64,000 bases of DNA. It comes from DASPTH01 sp046727575 (GTDB lineage: Bacteria > Actinomycetota > Acidimicrobiia > IMCC26256 > DASPTH01). Position numbers and translations under genes: made by a program. Shown here piece after piece: positions 62,985-64,000 of the stretch (the stretch's first letter is position 1; every line of letters begins with the position of its first letter). The stretch lies in contig JBKPCV010000046.1 of the NCBI GenBank assembly GCA_046727575.1, positions 16,841 through 80,840 of the forward strand, given 5' to 3'. Below the pieces are notes generated by a model. The model searched no databases and had not been told where the DNA came from. It saw only the letters and a program-made list of their open reading frames with translations.

Positions 62985-63965
62985 TCAGGCGCCCCTCGCG
63001 CCCGGTACCGGCACCGACGCCAAGAGATCGGCGACCACGTCGCCGCTCGTGACACCCCGCAGCTGAGCGTCGGGCGCGACCAGCACACGATGCTCGATCA
63101 CCGCCGGAAACACCCGCTTCACGTCGTCGGGGACGACGAAGCTGCGACCAAGACTCGCGGCGAGCGCACGCGCCGCGCGTTGGAGCGCCAATGACCCGCG
63201 CGGACTGACGCCCAGCATGAGGTCGGGGTGACGGCGGGAGGCGTCCACCAGATCGAGCACGTAGCCCCGAAGCTCCGACGCGAAGTGCACCCCCGTCACG
63301 AGCACGCTCGCGTCTGCGACGTCGACCGCACTGACGACCGGGCGGAGGTCGTCGGCAGCGTGCGGGCGGTCGCCCTGCGACTCGAGGATCGAGAGCTCGG
63401 CCTCGCGATTCGGGTAACCCATCGGGATGCGCATCAGGAACCGGTCGAGCTGTGCCTCGGGCAGCGGGTACGTGCCTTCGAGTTCGATCGGGTTCTGGGT
63501 GGCGATGACCATGAACGGTCGGGGAAGTTGGTACGTGTGCGCGTCGACTGTGACCTGGCGCTCTTCCATCGCCTCGAGCAGCGCGGATTGCGTCTTCGGA
63601 GACGCGCGGTTGATCTCATCGGCGAGGACGATGTTCGCGAAGACGCCGCCGGCACGGAACTCGAAGTCGGCGGTCGCGCGGTTCCACACCGACACTCCAC
63701 TCACGTCCGAGGGCAGCAAGTCGGGGGTGAACTGGATGCGATGGCACGTACCGCCGATCGACCGGGCGATCGCCTTGGCGAGCGAGGTCTTGCCGACGCC
63801 CGGCACGTCCTCGACGAGCAGGTGACCCTCCGCCATGAGGCACACGAGCGCGAGGTGCACTTGTTCGCGCTTGCCCTGGATGGCCCGCTCGACGTTGACG
63901 ACGAGCGCAGCGAACAAACGGCCGAACGACGAGTCGAGGCTCGGCGCGGGGGCGGGCTGAACCAC
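62985..63965 (-). CDS. MoxR-type AAA+ ATPase
   Basis: 326 residues. Walker A EDVPGVGKTSLAK at about 51-63, Walker B IVLADEINRASPKTQ near 110, sensor ATQNPIELEGTYPLPEAQLD and Arg-finger region RFLMRIPMGYP. First gene of the leftward MoxR-DUF58-TgpA operon. I prefer the GTG at 63965, which has GGAGG (63975-63971) five bases upstream and lies downstream of TACGTT (63998-63993); GTG 63971 and TTG 63989 are alternatives. Confidence 0.92.
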   Translation of the reverse strand: MVQPAPAPSLDSSFGRLFAALVVNVERAIQGKREQVHLALVCLMAEGHLLVEDVPGVGKTSLAKAIARSIGGTCHRIQFTPDLLPSDVSGVSVWNRATADFEFRAGGVFANIVLADEINRASPKTQSALLEAMEERQVTVDAHTYQLPRPFMVIATQNPIELEGTYPLPEAQLDRFLMRIPMGYPNREAELSILESQGDRPHAADDLRPVVSAVDVADASVLVTGVHFASELRGYVLDLVDASRRHPDLMLGVSPRGSLALQRAARALAASLGRSFVVPDDVKRVFPAVIEHRVLVAPDAQLRGVTSGDVVADLLASVPVPGARGA

Positions 63966-63992
63966 GAGCACCTCCAGACCGTGCGGCAACCG

Positions 63993-63998
63993 AACGTA
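63993..63998 (-). promoter_or_regulatory. -10 box of the MoxR-DUF58-TgpA operon
   Basis: TACGTT on the minus strand at the window's right edge. Transcription would begin near 63986, giving a short leader with GGAGG at 63975-63971. Confidence 0.45.
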
Positions 63999-64000
63999 CC

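Overview
The window is GC-rich (about 70 % by eye), densely coded on both strands, and looks like a chromosomal segment of an actinomycete. Markers pointing there are a PPi-type phosphofructokinase of the actinobacterial group, an actinobacterial HelD, DUF3040 next to dinB, a PimB-like mannosyltransferase, a mycothiol-type (Mca/MshB) PIG-L deacetylase, a B12-dependent NrdJ, an F420-type LLM oxidoreductase and many GTG starts. A deep lineage such as Acidimicrobiia is my guess, not something the sequence proves. I see no rRNA, tRNA, CRISPR array, prophage or insertion sequence.

Layout. 1-7.3 kb: 3' end of nrdJ, a secreted M23-like protein, YqgE, a PIG-L deacetylase, a histidine phosphatase and HelD. 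7.5-13.3 kb: three peptidase or hydrolase genes (M3 oligopeptidase, DUF885, CocE/X-Pro type). 13.3-18.7 kb: SDR, fumC, glutathione peroxidase, lon. 18.7-24.5 kb: a complete five-gene oligopeptide ABC transporter on the minus strand. 24.7-31.7 kb: arfB, a K+-channel-like protein, a mycothiol-type deacetylase, cold-shock protein, HAD hydrolase, secreted tripeptidyl aminopeptidase, methyltransferase, and a haemolysin III / small membrane protein / cupredoxin trio. 31.7-41.5 kb: aldehyde dehydrogenase, Ppx/GppA, ApbE, class II aldolase, APH-type kinase, inositol-monophosphatase-like phosphatase, FGGY sugar kinase, a LysM membrane protein and a PuuD-like membrane protein. 41.5-47.8 kb: a MerR regulator divergent from a ferredoxin reductase, then a tight plus-strand run (PimB-like glycosyltransferase, membrane protein, SRPBCC, small protein, ROK sugar kinase, LLM oxidoreductase). 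47.8-55.5 kb: thioesterase, aminotransferase, glycerol kinase, PPi-phosphofructokinase, TesB, threonine aldolase, a third PIG-L deacetylase. 55.6-64 kb: polyprenol-phosphate mannosyltransferase, NUDIX, DinB, DUF3040, MerR, and a leftward MoxR-DUF58-transglutaminase operon.

How the genes fit together. Peptide scavenging is the clearest theme: a Dpp/Opp transporter with an M3 peptidase, a DUF885 peptidase, a secreted X-Pro type hydrolase and a secreted tripeptidyl aminopeptidase. Central metabolism is represented by fumarase, glycerol kinase, PPi-PFK and sugar kinases. Envelope mannosylation is suggested by the PimB-like and Ppm-like enzymes.

Two sequence-level signals stand out. First, a dispersed element of roughly 55-90 nt recurs at least seven times at five intergenic sites. 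It has a GC hairpin with a three-base TA(T/C/A) loop followed by a conserved GCAG(C/T)GAGCG-like tract, and the stem varies in compensated fashion. In four of the five sites it sits directly before a start codon, and its downstream end runs into or supplies the ribosome-binding region. Second, about a dozen genes show a -10 box of the TAnnnT type 6-8 nt before the start codon, the signature of leaderless transcripts. This settles several otherwise ambiguous starts and exposes an apparent 8-codon upstream ORF coupled to a methyltransferase. A third oddity is a hairpin-forming repeat that has expanded inside dinB, adding (GSVPERxA)3 to its N-terminus.
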